Assembly (NCBI GenBank): GCA_050954505.1
Contig: JBPBPY010000407.1
Span: 1 to 10,802 of the forward strand
DNA from: JAQGMO01 sp050954505
Lineage (GTDB): Bacteria; Pseudomonadota; Gammaproteobacteria; Burkholderiales; Burkholderiaceae_D
Direction of reading: 5' to 3'
Length of the DNA: 10,802 bases
The translations under genes were made by a program, and so were the position numbers. A model generated the notes under the pieces. The model was not told where the DNA came from. It saw only the letters and a program-made list of their open reading frames with translations, and ran no database searches. Each line of letters begins with the position of its first letter. Positions within the stretch are counted from its first letter, which is position 1. Shown here piece by piece: positions 1-7,486 of this stretch.

Positions 1-651
1 CAGCAGATGGCTGTAGCGCGGCAGGATCATGTCGGCCAGGAAGGTGGCGACCTCTTCCTCGATCAGCGCATTGATGCCGATCGCATGGCTGGCAGCAAGC
101 ATCAAGCCATCGCTGGGATGGGCGATCTTGGGCCACAACATGCCGGGCGTATCGATGAGCACCATGTTGTTGCCCAGGTAAAGACGCTGCTGCACCTTGG
201 TGACAGCCGGTTCATCGCCGACCTTGGCCACCCGTTTTTTCAGCAGCGCATTCATCAGCGTCGACTTGCCGACGTTCGGAATACCCATGATCATGATGCG
301 CAGGGGCTTGAGCGGCGTGCCGCGGTGGGGCGCAATCTTCAATGCCATGGCCGGCACCTTCTGCACATCCGACGGCTTCTTGCAGCTCAGCGCCACCGCA
401 TGGACATTTTTTTGCGTGTTGTAGGTATCGAGCCAGGACTTGGTTGCCACCGGGTCGGCCAGGTCGCTCTTGTTGAGGATTTTCAGGCACGGGCGCTGAC
501 GGAACACGCGCAGCTGCTCGATCATTGGATTGCAGCTCGCCTGCGGCAAGCGGGCGTCAAGCACCTCGATCACCATATCGACCTTTTCCATGGCTTCCGC
601 CGCTTTCTTGCGGGCGGCGTTCATGTGACCGGGGAACCATTGAATAGACAT
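1..651 (-). CDS. ylqF: Ribosome biogenesis GTPase YlqF/RbgA, C-terminus cut off by window edge
   Basis: This is a circularly permuted GTPase of the YlqF/RbgA family, which acts in late assembly of the 50S ribosomal subunit in the cytoplasm. The visible 217 residues open with the typical IQWFPGHM (residues 3-10). The GTP-binding motifs then appear in permuted order: G4 NKSD at 60-63, G1/P-loop GIPNVGKS at 123-130, and G3 DTPG at 167-170. The conserved VLDARLP (30-36) is also present. The family is usually around 300 residues, so roughly a third lies beyond position 1. The start at 651 was chosen because family members begin just before the QWFPGHM motif. An in-frame ATG four codons upstream (663) is possible, and neither has a convincing ribosome binding site. 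The deacetylase gene lies 63 bp upstream in the same direction, so co-transcription is possible. Family assignment is secure; only the exact start is uncertain. Confidence 0.95.
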   Translation of the reverse strand, partial: MSIQWFPGHMNAARKKAAEAMEKVDMVIEVLDARLPQASCNPMIEQLRVFRQRPCLKILNKSDLADPVATKSWLDTYNTQKNVHAVALSCKKPSDVQKVPAMALKIAPHRGTPLKPLRIMIMGIPNVGKSTLMNALLKKRVAKVGDEPAVTKVQQRLYLGNNMVLIDTPGMLWPKIAHPSDGLMLAASHAIGINALIEEEVATFLADMILPRYSHLL

Positions 652-714
652 GTGCAGCTTCATCAGGGAATCAAGCCGGTATTTTACCTGCTCGACGCCC
701 GCGCAGGCCTGCCG

Positions 715-1662
715 TTACTCGAGCCCGGCCAGAACCTTGACATGGGTTGCCACGCTGCGTCCCAGGGCCGAGAGGTTGTAGCCGCCTTCCAGGCAGCTGA
801 CGACGCGGCCCTTGGCATGGCGCTGCGCCACCTGCATGACCTGCGCGGTCAACCAGGCGTAGTCGGACTCGATCAATCCCATTTGCGCCATGTCGTCCTC
901 GCGATGGGCATCGAAACCGGCAGAGATGAACACCATCTGCGGCGCAAACGCATCGAGTGCCGGCAGCCAGTCGCGCAGCACCAGCTCGCGCACCACATCC
1001 CCCCTGGTATAGGCCGGCACCGGCACATTGACCATGTTGCCGGCACGCGGCCCGGCGGCATTTTCCAGTGCAGCACTGTATGGATACAGGGGATGCTGGA
1101 AAAAGCTCACCATCAGCACCCGTTGGTCTCCGGCAAACGCTTCCTCGGTGCCGTTGCCATGATGGACGTCGAAATCGACAATGGCGACCCGCTGCAGGCC
1201 ATGCACGTCCAGCGCGTGGGCCGCAGCAATGGCGACATTATTGAACAGGCAAAAACCCATGGCACCGGAAGGCCGGGCATGATGGCCGGGCGGGCGCACG
1301 GAGCAAAAGGCGTTGTCGATCTCGCCGGCCAGCACTGCATCGGTGGCGGCAACAGCAGCACCGGCCGCGCGCAAGGCAGCGTTCCAGCTGGCGCCATTGA
1401 GCAAGGTGTCGGCGTCGATCAAATGGTAGTCGCCGTCAGCCAGCGGCAGGTTGTCGCGCACCTGCGCAATGGCGCCGGCGTCATGCACCCGGGCCAATGC
1501 GCCAATGCCCGCCAGCGGCGCATCGCGCCGCTCCACGAATGCCTCGATGCGGCTGGCAATGAGCTGGTCATCGATGGCTTGCAGGCGTGCCGGACATTCC
1601 GGATGACCAGCGCCCATTTCATGAAGCTGGCAATCCGGATGGGAATAGATTGCCGTGCTCAT
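715..1662 (-). CDS. Histone deacetylase family protein (class II / acetylpolyamine amidohydrolase type)
   Basis: This is a 315-residue, zinc-dependent deacetylase of the arginase/deacetylase fold. Visible motifs are GHPECPARL (19-27), RPPGHH with the paired active-site histidines H127/H128, DFDVHHGNGT (163-172) with predicted zinc ligands D165 and H167, GFDAH with the third ligand D251, and LEGGYNL (291-297) with the transition-state tyrosine Y295. All catalytic positions are intact, so it should be active. Bacterial relatives deacetylate small molecules such as acetylpolyamines or, less often, proteins; the substrate cannot be read from sequence. There is no signal peptide, so it is cytoplasmic. 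The ATG at 1662 is preceded by a short AGG five bases upstream, and its first bases overlap the stop of a possible 27-codon frame (ATGA). It ends 63 bp before ylqF. It is near full length for single-domain bacterial members. Confidence 0.95.
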   Translation of the reverse strand: MSTAIYSHPDCQLHEMGAGHPECPARLQAIDDQLIASRIEAFVERRDAPLAGIGALARVHDAGAIAQVRDNLPLADGDYHLIDADTLLNGASWNAALRAAGAAVAATDAVLAGEIDNAFCSVRPPGHHARPSGAMGFCLFNNVAIAAAHALDVHGLQRVAIVDFDVHHGNGTEEAFAGDQRVLMVSFFQHPLYPYSAALENAAGPRAGNMVNVPVPAYTRGDVVRELVLRDWLPALDAFAPQMVFISAGFDAHREDDMAQMGLIESDYAWLTAQVMQVAQRHAKGRVVSCLEGGYNLSALGRSVATHVKVLAGLE

Positions 1663-1742
1663 GGCAGCCTGGCCAGCACTTCATGAAGCACTGCGGCATC
1701 GCCATACGGAATCTTTTTATGTTGCCCTTTGTAATCTCGCAT
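1659..1742 (-). CDS. Possible 27-residue leader peptide overlapping the deacetylase start
   Basis: A short frame begins with ATG at 1742 and runs 27 codons to a TGA that overlaps the deacetylase ATG (ATGA). A GGGA lies eight bases upstream of its start, a better ribosome binding site than the one at the deacetylase itself. The peptide starts MRDYKGQHKK and ends VLARLP. It matches no family I know. The arrangement would fit translational coupling into the deacetylase gene. The same frame is open further upstream to about 2180, so the stop placement may be chance in a high-GC genome. This is a candidate only. Confidence 0.2.
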   Translation of the reverse strand: MRDYKGQHKKIPYGDAAVLHEVLARLP

Positions 1743-1809
1743 AGAATTGTTCCCGTCATACAAGTTGCGCATTGGCTTCCATTGCGGCGGTGCGGGTGCA
1801 TCCCAGCTT

Positions 1810-1822
1810 ACCGAAAATCGGT
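1810..1822. promoter_or_regulatory. 13-bp palindrome in the deacetylase/moxR divergent intergenic region
   Basis: The 285-bp gap 1663-1947 separates the divergent deacetylase and moxR genes and must hold the promoters of both. It is more AT-rich than its flanks, mainly in 1700-1760 and 1875-1900. ACCGA-AAA-TCGGT at 1810-1822 is a perfect inverted repeat with 5-bp arms, about 125 bp upstream of moxR, and could be an operator. I found no pair of -35 and -10 boxes with acceptable spacing on either strand, so promoter positions are not assigned. A palindrome this short can easily occur by chance. Confidence 0.2.
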
Positions 1823-1947
1823 GCGTGCGAGGGAAATGCTTGCGCTTTGTCCAGGCTGGAAAGCAGGCAGGCGACAAAATTGCAGCAAAAAATGCCGCAT
1901 CCGATGCATCCATTCTACCGCTCCCCCTTTCACGGAACCACCACGCC

Positions 1948-2868
1948 ATGTATTCGAAAGTCCATGCCGCAGCAAGACAGATCGCCGGCATTGTCGTGGG
2001 CAAGGATGTGCAGATTCGCCAGGCGCTGGTGTGCCTGCTGGCGGGCGGCCATCTGCTGATCGAGGATGTGCCCGGAGTGGGCAAGACCACCCTGGCCCAT
2101 GCGCTGGCCATTTCACTGGGCCTGCAGTTCAACCGCGTGCAATTCACCAGCGACCTCCTGCCTGCGGACATTGTCGGCATCTCGGTCTACGATCGTGAAA
2201 AGGCAGGCTTTGCCTTCCATCCCGGGCCGGTCTTCACCCAGGTGCTGCTGGCCGACGAAATCAACCGGGCAACGCCAAAAACCCAGTCCGCGCTGCTCGA
2301 AGCCATGGAAGAACACCAGGTCTCGGCCGACGGCGTCACCCGCGCCTTGCCGGCGCCATTCTTCGTGATTGCCACGCAAAACCCCAGTCATCAGATCGGC
2401 ACCTTCCAGCTGCCCGAGTCGCAGCTCGACCGCTTCCTGATGTGCCTGTCGCTGGGCTATCCCGATGCTGCCGCCGAGCGCGCCATCCTGATGGGTGAAG
2501 ACCGCCGCAGCATGCTCAGAACCATGGAAGCGGCGATGACCGGTGCCGAACTGGCCACGGCCCAGGCCGGGCTGCGCACGATTCATGTCTCGGCATCGCT
2601 GGTCGATTACCTGCAGGCGCTGGTGGCGGCTTCGCGCCAGAACGGCCAGTTTGCCGAAGGACTCAGTCCGCGCGCCTCGCTGGCACTGCTGCAGGCGGCG
2701 CGCGCCTGGGCTGCGCTGGAGGGCCGCAACCATGTCATTCCCGAAGATGTGCAGGCAGTCATGCTGCCGGTGGCGGCGCACCGGTTAAGGCCACTGCGCT
2801 CCACCGGCGGCGCCGTGCTGTCCTCGCGCGACATGGTGCAGCAGCTGCTCAAGTCGGTTGCAGTCTGA
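1948..2868 (+). CDS. MoxR family AAA+ ATPase
   Basis: This is a 306-residue cytoplasmic AAA+ ATPase of the MoxR family, whose members act as chaperone-like remodelers for proteins encoded beside them. Walker A is VPGVGKTT (41-48), Walker B is VLLADEIN (99-106), sensor 1 is IATQNP (141-146), the arginine-finger region is LDRF (160-163), and the lid/sensor 2 motif is LSPRASLAL (239-247). All are intact. The ATG at 1948 was chosen because GGAA lies ten bases upstream and the protein then matches the usual MoxR length; an earlier in-frame ATG at 1747 would add 67 residues of non-family sequence. It is the first gene of a cluster with a DUF58 gene 60 bp downstream and a transglutaminase gene after that, the standard MoxR context. 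No von Willebrand A gene, another frequent MoxR partner, is present here. Confidence 0.96.
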   Translation: MYSKVHAAARQIAGIVVGKDVQIRQALVCLLAGGHLLIEDVPGVGKTTLAHALAISLGLQFNRVQFTSDLLPADIVGISVYDREKAGFAFHPGPVFTQVLLADEINRATPKTQSALLEAMEEHQVSADGVTRALPAPFFVIATQNPSHQIGTFQLPESQLDRFLMCLSLGYPDAAAERAILMGEDRRSMLRTMEAAMTGAELATAQAGLRTIHVSASLVDYLQALVAASRQNGQFAEGLSPRASLALLQAARAWAALEGRNHVIPEDVQAVMLPVAAHRLRPLRSTGGAVLSSRDMVQQLLKSVAV

Positions 2869-2928
2869 GGCCGGCCGGTGCTGCGGCGCGGCCTGCCAGA
2901 ACACTTCACCCTGATCCGGAACCTTCCC

Positions 2929-3966
2929 ATGCGCCCACCTTCACTGCTGCGCTCCCTGCCCACCTTGCGCCAGGTTGCCGAGCGCTGGCTGTTTCGCCAT
3001 CACGGCGTCGAGAACGGCGAAGTCTTCCTCGGCCAGCGCCGCATCTTCATCATGCCAAGCCGCGCCGGTGTGGCGTATGCACTGATGCTCATGGTGCTGT
3101 TCATCGGCTCGGTCAACTACAACCTCAGCATGGGGTTTTCACTAACCTTTCTGCTGGGCGCCTGCGCCGTCATCGACATGCACCTCACCTTTCGCAACCT
3201 GGCCCATCTGTACCTGGCACCGGGACGCGGCAGCCCGGTGTATGCCGGCGACGACGCCAGTTTCGAGCTGCACCTGGCCAACCGCCGCCGCCATGGCCGC
3301 CATGCGATCGGCATCGGTTTCATGGCCCCTGCCGCAAACAACGCAGGCAGCCGTGAAGACCGGCCCATCGTCCAGATGGTCGATATCGATGCCTTGAGCC
3401 AGCGCAGCGTAACGCTCAACGCGCCGGCACTCCAGCGTGGCTGGCTGCAGGCACCGCGCGTGCGGCTGTCGACCAGTTTTCCGCTCGGCTTGCTCAGCGC
3501 CTGGAGCTACTGGCATCCAGACCTGCGCGTGCTGGTCTACCCGCGCCCGGCCGAAGATTTCCGGCCGCTGCCGTTTGCCAGCTCGACCGGCGCGCCTGGC
3601 GACGGCACCAGCCAGTCGGGCGACGAAGAGTTTGCCGGCATCCGGCCATACCAGGCCGGCGATTCGCCCAGGCGGCTGGCGTGGCGGCAGATTGCCCGCC
3701 TTGATGCGCTTGCCGATGGCACCCTGGTGAGCAAGCATTTCGAGGGCGGCGTGGCGACAGAATTGCAGCTCGACTTTTCCACCCTGCCGGCCGGCTGGGG
3801 CATCGAAGAGCGCCTTTCGTGCATGACGCGCTGGGTGATCGAAGCCGAAGCCCGCGCCCTGCCGTATGCCTTTGTGCTCGAGCACATTCGGTATGCGCCG
3901 GCCTTGGGTGCGGCGCACCAGGATGCGTGCCTGCGCGCCCTGGCCCTGTTCGGCGTGGTGCGATGA
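2929..3966 (+). CDS. DUF58 domain-containing membrane protein
   Basis: This 345-residue protein belongs to the DUF58 family, whose genes almost always neighbour moxR; the biochemical role is unknown. Two adjacent hydrophobic segments near the N-terminus (about 46-65 and 66-86) should form a membrane hairpin, leaving the remainder as one soluble domain. The DUF58 signature is the stretch 237-257, with key residues in RPYQAGDSPRRLAWR (239-253). The ATG at 2929 was preferred because GGAA lies seven bases upstream. A GTG at 2878 would add 17 residues, which is possible. The stop TGA overlaps the ATG of the transglutaminase gene as ATGA, implying translational coupling. As the likely partner of the upstream MoxR ATPase, it may be that enzyme's membrane-bound client or anchor; this is inferred from family context. 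Confidence 0.93.
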   Translation: MRPPSLLRSLPTLRQVAERWLFRHHGVENGEVFLGQRRIFIMPSRAGVAYALMLMVLFIGSVNYNLSMGFSLTFLLGACAVIDMHLTFRNLAHLYLAPGRGSPVYAGDDASFELHLANRRRHGRHAIGIGFMAPAANNAGSREDRPIVQMVDIDALSQRSVTLNAPALQRGWLQAPRVRLSTSFPLGLLSAWSYWHPDLRVLVYPRPAEDFRPLPFASSTGAPGDGTSQSGDEEFAGIRPYQAGDSPRRLAWRQIARLDALADGTLVSKHFEGGVATELQLDFSTLPAGWGIEERLSCMTRWVIEAEARALPYAFVLEHIRYAPALGAAHQDACLRALALFGVVR

Positions 3967-6047
3967 TCAGCCGGGCCTGGCGAACCTTGCGCCCGGTACG
4001 CCGGCCGATGTCGCGCGACAAATCCGACACGCTGCTGCTGATGAGCGCCTGTGCCCTGGTGATGGCGCCCCATGCGTTTTCCCTGCCGCCGTGGATCAGC
4101 CTGCTGTGCCTGTTCTTGCTGGCCTGGCGCGGCTGGATTACGGTACGCGGCAACCGCATGCCACCGCGCTGGCTGCTGTTGCCGGTCGCCCTGCTGGCAA
4201 TGGCCGGCATCTACCTGACGTTCAGGACATTCCTTGGCCGCGAAGCCGGGGTCGGCATGCTTGTGCTGCTGGCAGCCTTGAAACTGCTGGAGATGCGCGC
4301 GCGCCGCGATCTGTTTGTGGTGATATTCCTGTGTTTTTTCCTGCTGTTGACGCGGTTTTTCGAATCGCAGAGCATCGCTGCGGCCCTGCTCACCGCAGTT
4401 TGCGTGGTCGTGCTGCTCACGGCCCAGCTTTCGTTCCAGTATGGACCGCGGCAACCGCCGCTCAGGCGCCGGCTGGCCATCGGCGCGGCCATCCTGGCAC
4501 TGGCCGCGCCGCTGACACTGGTCATGTTCATCCTGTTTCCGCGCATCGAGGGACCACTTTGGGGTATGCCCGGCGATGCCAGCAGTGCCCGCAGCGGCCT
4601 CTCCGACAGCATGGCGCCCGGTTCGATTTCGTCCATGGCGCTGTCCGGCGAGATCGCCTTTCGGGTACGCTTTTCGGACCCGCAGGCAGTGCCGCCAGCC
4701 AGGCTGCTGTACTGGCGCGGTCCGGTGCTGGGCGACTACGATGGCTTGACATGGTCACCGCTGCCGCTGGCGTTTACAGCCACCGGCGCCAACCCGCTCA
4801 CGCCCCTGGGTCCGCCACTGCGCTACCAGGTCACGTTGGAGCCGAACAGCCGCCGTTCGCTGTTTGCCCTCGATCTGCCACTGGAGGCACCGCAGCTGCC
4901 CGGCACCAGCGTACGCCTGGCCGACGACCGGCAGCTGCTGGCGCGTCTGCCCATCACACGGCGGGTGCGTTACGACGCGCTCTCCTATCTCCAGTACCAG
5001 TTGCAGGCCGACCTGCCGGCAACACGCCTGCGTGCCTGGCTGCGCCTGCCTGATGGCATCAATCCCGCTGCCCGTGCCTATGCATTGGAATTGCGCGCTG
5101 GCCAGGCTGGTGACGAAACCGTCATTGAACGGCTGCTGCGCGACATTCGTCAACAGCCGTACCGCTACACGCTGTCACCACCGCCACTGCAGGGAAGCAA
5201 CACCATCGATGCGTTCCTGTTCTCCACCCGCGCCGGCTTTTGTGAACATTACGCTGGCGCGTTCGTCTTTCTCATGCGCGCAGCCGGCATCCCGGCGCGG
5301 GTGGTGACCGGCTATCTGGGCGGTGAACCGAATGCCGTCGATGGCTATGTCACGGTGCGCCAATCCGATGCCCATGCCTGGGCCGAAGTCTGGCTGGCAA
5401 AGCGCGGCTGGGTACGCATCGACCCGACGGCAGCAATTGCCCCCGAGCGCGTCGAACATGACAACGCCGCACTGGGCGCTTCTGCGCTGTTCGATGGCCT
5501 GGCCGGCATCGGCGGACGTGGTGGCCCGTGGGCGCAGCGCCTGGCCGCGGTACGGCAGAACTGGGATGCGCTCAACAACGCCTGGAATCAATCGGTGCTC
5601 GACTACACGTCCGAGCGCCAGCGCAACCTGCTGCAAACCCTTGGCCTGGGCGATGCCAGCCCGGTGCGGCTCACCGCCCTGATGGCTGCCTGCGCAGCAC
5701 TGGTCATGGCCGGGCTGGCCTGGCTGCTGGTGCGCAGCCGCGAACGCATCGATCCAGCCAAGCGCCTGTACCGGTCGCTGTGCCGGCGCCTGGCCCAGCG
5801 CGGCCTGGCGCGCCAGCCTCACGAAGGTCCGCGCAGTTACGGCATTCGGCTGGCAACGGTTGGTGAAGGCGTGCTGCCGGCCGCCAAGGCGCAGGCAGTG
5901 GCAGAATTCCTGAGCCTGTATGAACAGCTGCGCTATGCCGCACCAGGCGCCTGGACACAGAATCACGGCCGCGTGCCTTCCCTGCCTGTGGCCCCATCTG
6001 CTAAAGTCATCAAGCAGCTCAAACTCCTCCTGGCACATTCACAGTAA
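3963..6047 (+). CDS. tgpA: TgpA-like membrane transglutaminase (DUF3488 / transglutaminase core / DUF4129)
   Basis: This is a 694-residue integral membrane protein with the domain order of Pseudomonas TgpA. The N-terminal DUF3488 part has about six hydrophobic segments (near 22-36, 42-57, 70-86, 95-110, 117-131 and 137-155), followed by one at about 171-192. A large soluble region leads to the transglutaminase core with an intact Cys-His-Asp triad: C427 in AGFCEHYAG, H471 in SDAHAWAEV, and D488 in RIDPTA. A last membrane helix lies at about 571-590, followed by a C-terminal domain of the DUF4129 type ending at 694. In TgpA the catalytic domain faces the periplasm; the substrate is not established. 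The start at 3963 overlaps the DUF58 stop by ATGA and gives the usual length; the next in-frame ATG (residue 16) is an alternative. The mltB gene follows after 14 bp. The symbol is given by homology of architecture, not proven orthology. Confidence 0.93.
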   Translation: MISRAWRTLRPVRRPMSRDKSDTLLLMSACALVMAPHAFSLPPWISLLCLFLLAWRGWITVRGNRMPPRWLLLPVALLAMAGIYLTFRTFLGREAGVGMLVLLAALKLLEMRARRDLFVVIFLCFFLLLTRFFESQSIAAALLTAVCVVVLLTAQLSFQYGPRQPPLRRRLAIGAAILALAAPLTLVMFILFPRIEGPLWGMPGDASSARSGLSDSMAPGSISSMALSGEIAFRVRFSDPQAVPPARLLYWRGPVLGDYDGLTWSPLPLAFTATGANPLTPLGPPLRYQVTLEPNSRRSLFALDLPLEAPQLPGTSVRLADDRQLLARLPITRRVRYDALSYLQYQLQADLPATRLRAWLRLPDGINPAARAYALELRAGQAGDETVIERLLRDIRQQPYRYTLSPPPLQGSNTIDAFLFSTRAGFCEHYAGAFVFLMRAAGIPARVVTGYLGGEPNAVDGYVTVRQSDAHAWAEVWLAKRGWVRIDPTAAIAPERVEHDNAALGASALFDGLAGIGGRGGPWAQRLAAVRQNWDALNNAWNQSVLDYTSERQRNLLQTLGLGDASPVRLTALMAACAALVMAGLAWLLVRSRERIDPAKRLYRSLCRRLAQRGLARQPHEGPRSYGIRLATVGEGVLPAAKAQAVAEFLSLYEQLRYAAPGAWTQNHGRVPSLPVAPSAKVIKQLKLLLAHSQ

Positions 6048-6061
6048 AGACTCGGCTTTCC

Positions 6062-7291
6062 ATGCAACGTACCTTGATTCGCAGCGCCCTTTGCCTGACC
6101 GTTACCGCCCTGCTGGCATCCTGCGCAGCCACACCCCGCACTGCCAGCGATGGCAGTGGGGCAAACAGCGGCGCCGGCAACCTTACCCTGACAACTGCCA
6201 ACCAGAATGGCAATCAGCCGGGCCAAATGCCGGCCCCGAGTGTGGCCGGCGCGGCTTCCACGGGCGTAGCCGCCGCCCCGTTTGCCGACGCCGCAGCACC
6301 GTCGCGCCCGCCAGTGGATGGCGAATTCGTCAATTTCGGCCAATGGCGCGAAGCCGGCACCTTCATCAATCGCATGGTTGCGGAACACGGCTTCGACCGT
6401 ACCCAGCTGGAAAAAACCATGGCCAATGTGCGCTATGTCGATACCGCCATCCAGTTGATGAAACCTGCGCCGCCAGGCAAGCCAAAGAATTGGCAAGCCT
6501 ATCGTGCCCGTTTCATCGAACCGGTGCGGATCAAGGGCGGGGTGGCGTTCTGGAACCAGTATGCAGAATCGCTGGCACGGGCCGAAGCCCAGTATGGCGT
6601 GCCGGCTGAAATCATTGTCGCCATCCTCGGGGTGGAAACCATCTATGGCCGTAATACCGGCAACTTTCGCACCATGGATGCACTCACCACGCTGGCATTT
6701 GCCTATCCGGAAACGCCGACCCGCCAGGCGCGCATGATGTATTTCCGCGGCGAACTTGAAAATGTGCTGCTGCTCTCGCGCGACGCCAACATCGATCCAT
6801 TCTCGTTGATCGGCTCCTATGCGGGCGCGGTGGGCCTGCCCCAATTCATGCCGGGCAGCATCCGCAAGTTTGCCGTCGATTATGATGGCGACGGCAAGAT
6901 CGACCTGCGGAATTCACCGGTTGATGCCATTGGCAGCATTGCCAACTTCCTGGTGCGCCACGGTTGGCAGCCTGGCGGACCACTGGTATTTCCAGCCCGC
7001 GTTGCCGGCAATGCCGGCGCTGGCTGGGAAATGTTCATCGGCCAGCCACTGCAAGCAAAATTCACGCTGGCAGAAATGCGCGCCAATGGCGTCACGCCGC
7101 AGGCTTCCGTACCCGAGGCACTCAGGCTCGGACTGGTCGACCTGCAAAATGGCGGCGCACCGACCGAGTATTGGCTGGCAGCGAACAATTTCTACGCCAT
7201 AACGGAGTACAACCGCAGCTTCTTCTACGCCATGTCGGTGATCGACCTTGGCCGCACGATCCGTCAGGCGCGCCAGGCTGCAGCGCGCTGA
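6062..7291 (+). CDS. mltB: Lytic murein transglycosylase B, outer-membrane lipoprotein
   Basis: This 409-residue enzyme cleaves the MurNAc-GlcNAc bond in peptidoglycan, producing 1,6-anhydro-MurNAc ends. A lipoprotein signal peptide ends in the lipobox LASC, giving lipidated Cys21. The +2 residue is Ala, not Asp, consistent with outer-membrane sorting. A low-complexity Ala/Gly/Pro/Asn linker follows to about residue 82. The catalytic domain carries ILGVETIYGRNTG (188-200) with the predicted acid/base E192, then AGAVGLPQFMPGS (254-266). An EF-hand-like calcium site of the Slt35 type is visible around DYDGDGKIDL (273-282), followed by SPVDAIGSIANF. NFYAITEYNRS near 376-386 closes the fold. The start at 6062 lies 14 bp after the transglutaminase stop and begins the signal peptide directly, though the ribosome binding site is weak. 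It probably belongs to the MoxR operon. A strong hairpin begins nine bases after its stop. Confidence 0.95.
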   Translation: MQRTLIRSALCLTVTALLASCAATPRTASDGSGANSGAGNLTLTTANQNGNQPGQMPAPSVAGAASTGVAAAPFADAAAPSRPPVDGEFVNFGQWREAGTFINRMVAEHGFDRTQLEKTMANVRYVDTAIQLMKPAPPGKPKNWQAYRARFIEPVRIKGGVAFWNQYAESLARAEAQYGVPAEIIVAILGVETIYGRNTGNFRTMDALTTLAFAYPETPTRQARMMYFRGELENVLLLSRDANIDPFSLIGSYAGAVGLPQFMPGSIRKFAVDYDGDGKIDLRNSPVDAIGSIANFLVRHGWQPGGPLVFPARVAGNAGAGWEMFIGQPLQAKFTLAEMRANGVTPQASVPEALRLGLVDLQNGGAPTEYWLAANNFYAITEYNRSFFYAMSVIDLGRTIRQARQAAAR

Positions 7292-7299
7292 GCGCAAAC

Positions 7300-7344
7300 G
7301 GCGCAGGTGGCAAAACTGGGCATCCAGTGTTGCGGACCTGCGCC
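7300..7344 (+). terminator. Compound hairpin just after mltB, candidate terminator or mRNA 3' stabiliser
   Basis: The transcript here folds into one long stem. GGCGCAGGT (7300-7308) pairs perfectly with ACCTGCGCC (7336-7344). Inside, GCAA (7310-7313) pairs with TTGC (7330-7333), and ACTGG (7315-7319) pairs with CCAGT (7324-7328) around a GCAT tetraloop. That is 18 base pairs interrupted only by small mismatches. It starts nine bases past the mltB stop, where a terminator of the four-gene cluster would lie. There is no clear run of T after it (only CTTTG a few bases on), so intrinsic termination is not certain; it may instead protect the mRNA end. The pairing also works on the other strand. 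Confidence 0.55.
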
Positions 7345-7370
7345 AGATCGGCTTTGTGGATAGGGCTCGA

Positions 7371-7460
7371 GTGCCGTAAGACGCCGTGAGATGCCGTAAA
7401 GCGCCGTGAAGCGCCCTCAAGCGTCCCCAGGCGCCATCAATCATTATCAAACGCCATTGT
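7371..7460. repeat. Degenerate 10-bp tandem repeats, about nine units
   Basis: Nine consecutive decamers lie in register between the convergent mltB and orphan genes. Units read GTGCCGTAAG, ACGCCGTGAG, ATGCCGTAAA, GCGCCGTGAA, GCGCCCTCAA, GCGTCCCCAG, GCGCCATCAA, TCATTATCAA and ACGCCATTGT. The shared core is roughly GCCgt-A-, strongest in the first four copies and decaying along the array. No reading frame uses it. The unit length is close to one DNA helical turn, so any bound protein would see the cores on one face. It is too short and contiguous to be a CRISPR array. Confidence 0.7.
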
Positions 7461-7486
7461 GTCGGCACGCGGAAGTGCTGCGTTCC

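Noticed and set aside
7..1686. Plus-strand frame of 559 codons
   Set aside because: It lies antisense to ylqF and the deacetylase, both certain from motifs. The product is His/Gln/Arg-rich without family features, typical of an antisense shadow in high-GC DNA.
1700..1760. Sigma-70 promoter for the deacetylase or moxR in the AT-rich patch
   Set aside because: Boxes such as TTGCCC and TAGAAT exist, but their spacing (14 bp) is too short, so I did not annotate a promoter.
1747..1947. N-terminal extension of MoxR from an upstream ATG at 1747
   Set aside because: The added 67 residues have no MoxR similarity, and the stretch is the intergenic promoter region; the ATG at 1948 has a reasonable ribosome binding site.
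2878..2930. GTG start for the DUF58 gene 51 bp upstream
   Set aside because: The ATG at 2929 has GGAA at good spacing; the extra 17 residues add no known family feature. It is kept only as an alternative.
3494..6844. Long minus-strand frames opposite the DUF58, transglutaminase and mltB genes
   Set aside because: They are antisense to genes with intact catalytic motifs and show biased Arg/Ala/Gln composition and no recognisable domains.
7371..7460. CRISPR array
   Set aside because: Units are only 10 bp, contiguous and without spacers, and no cas gene is nearby.
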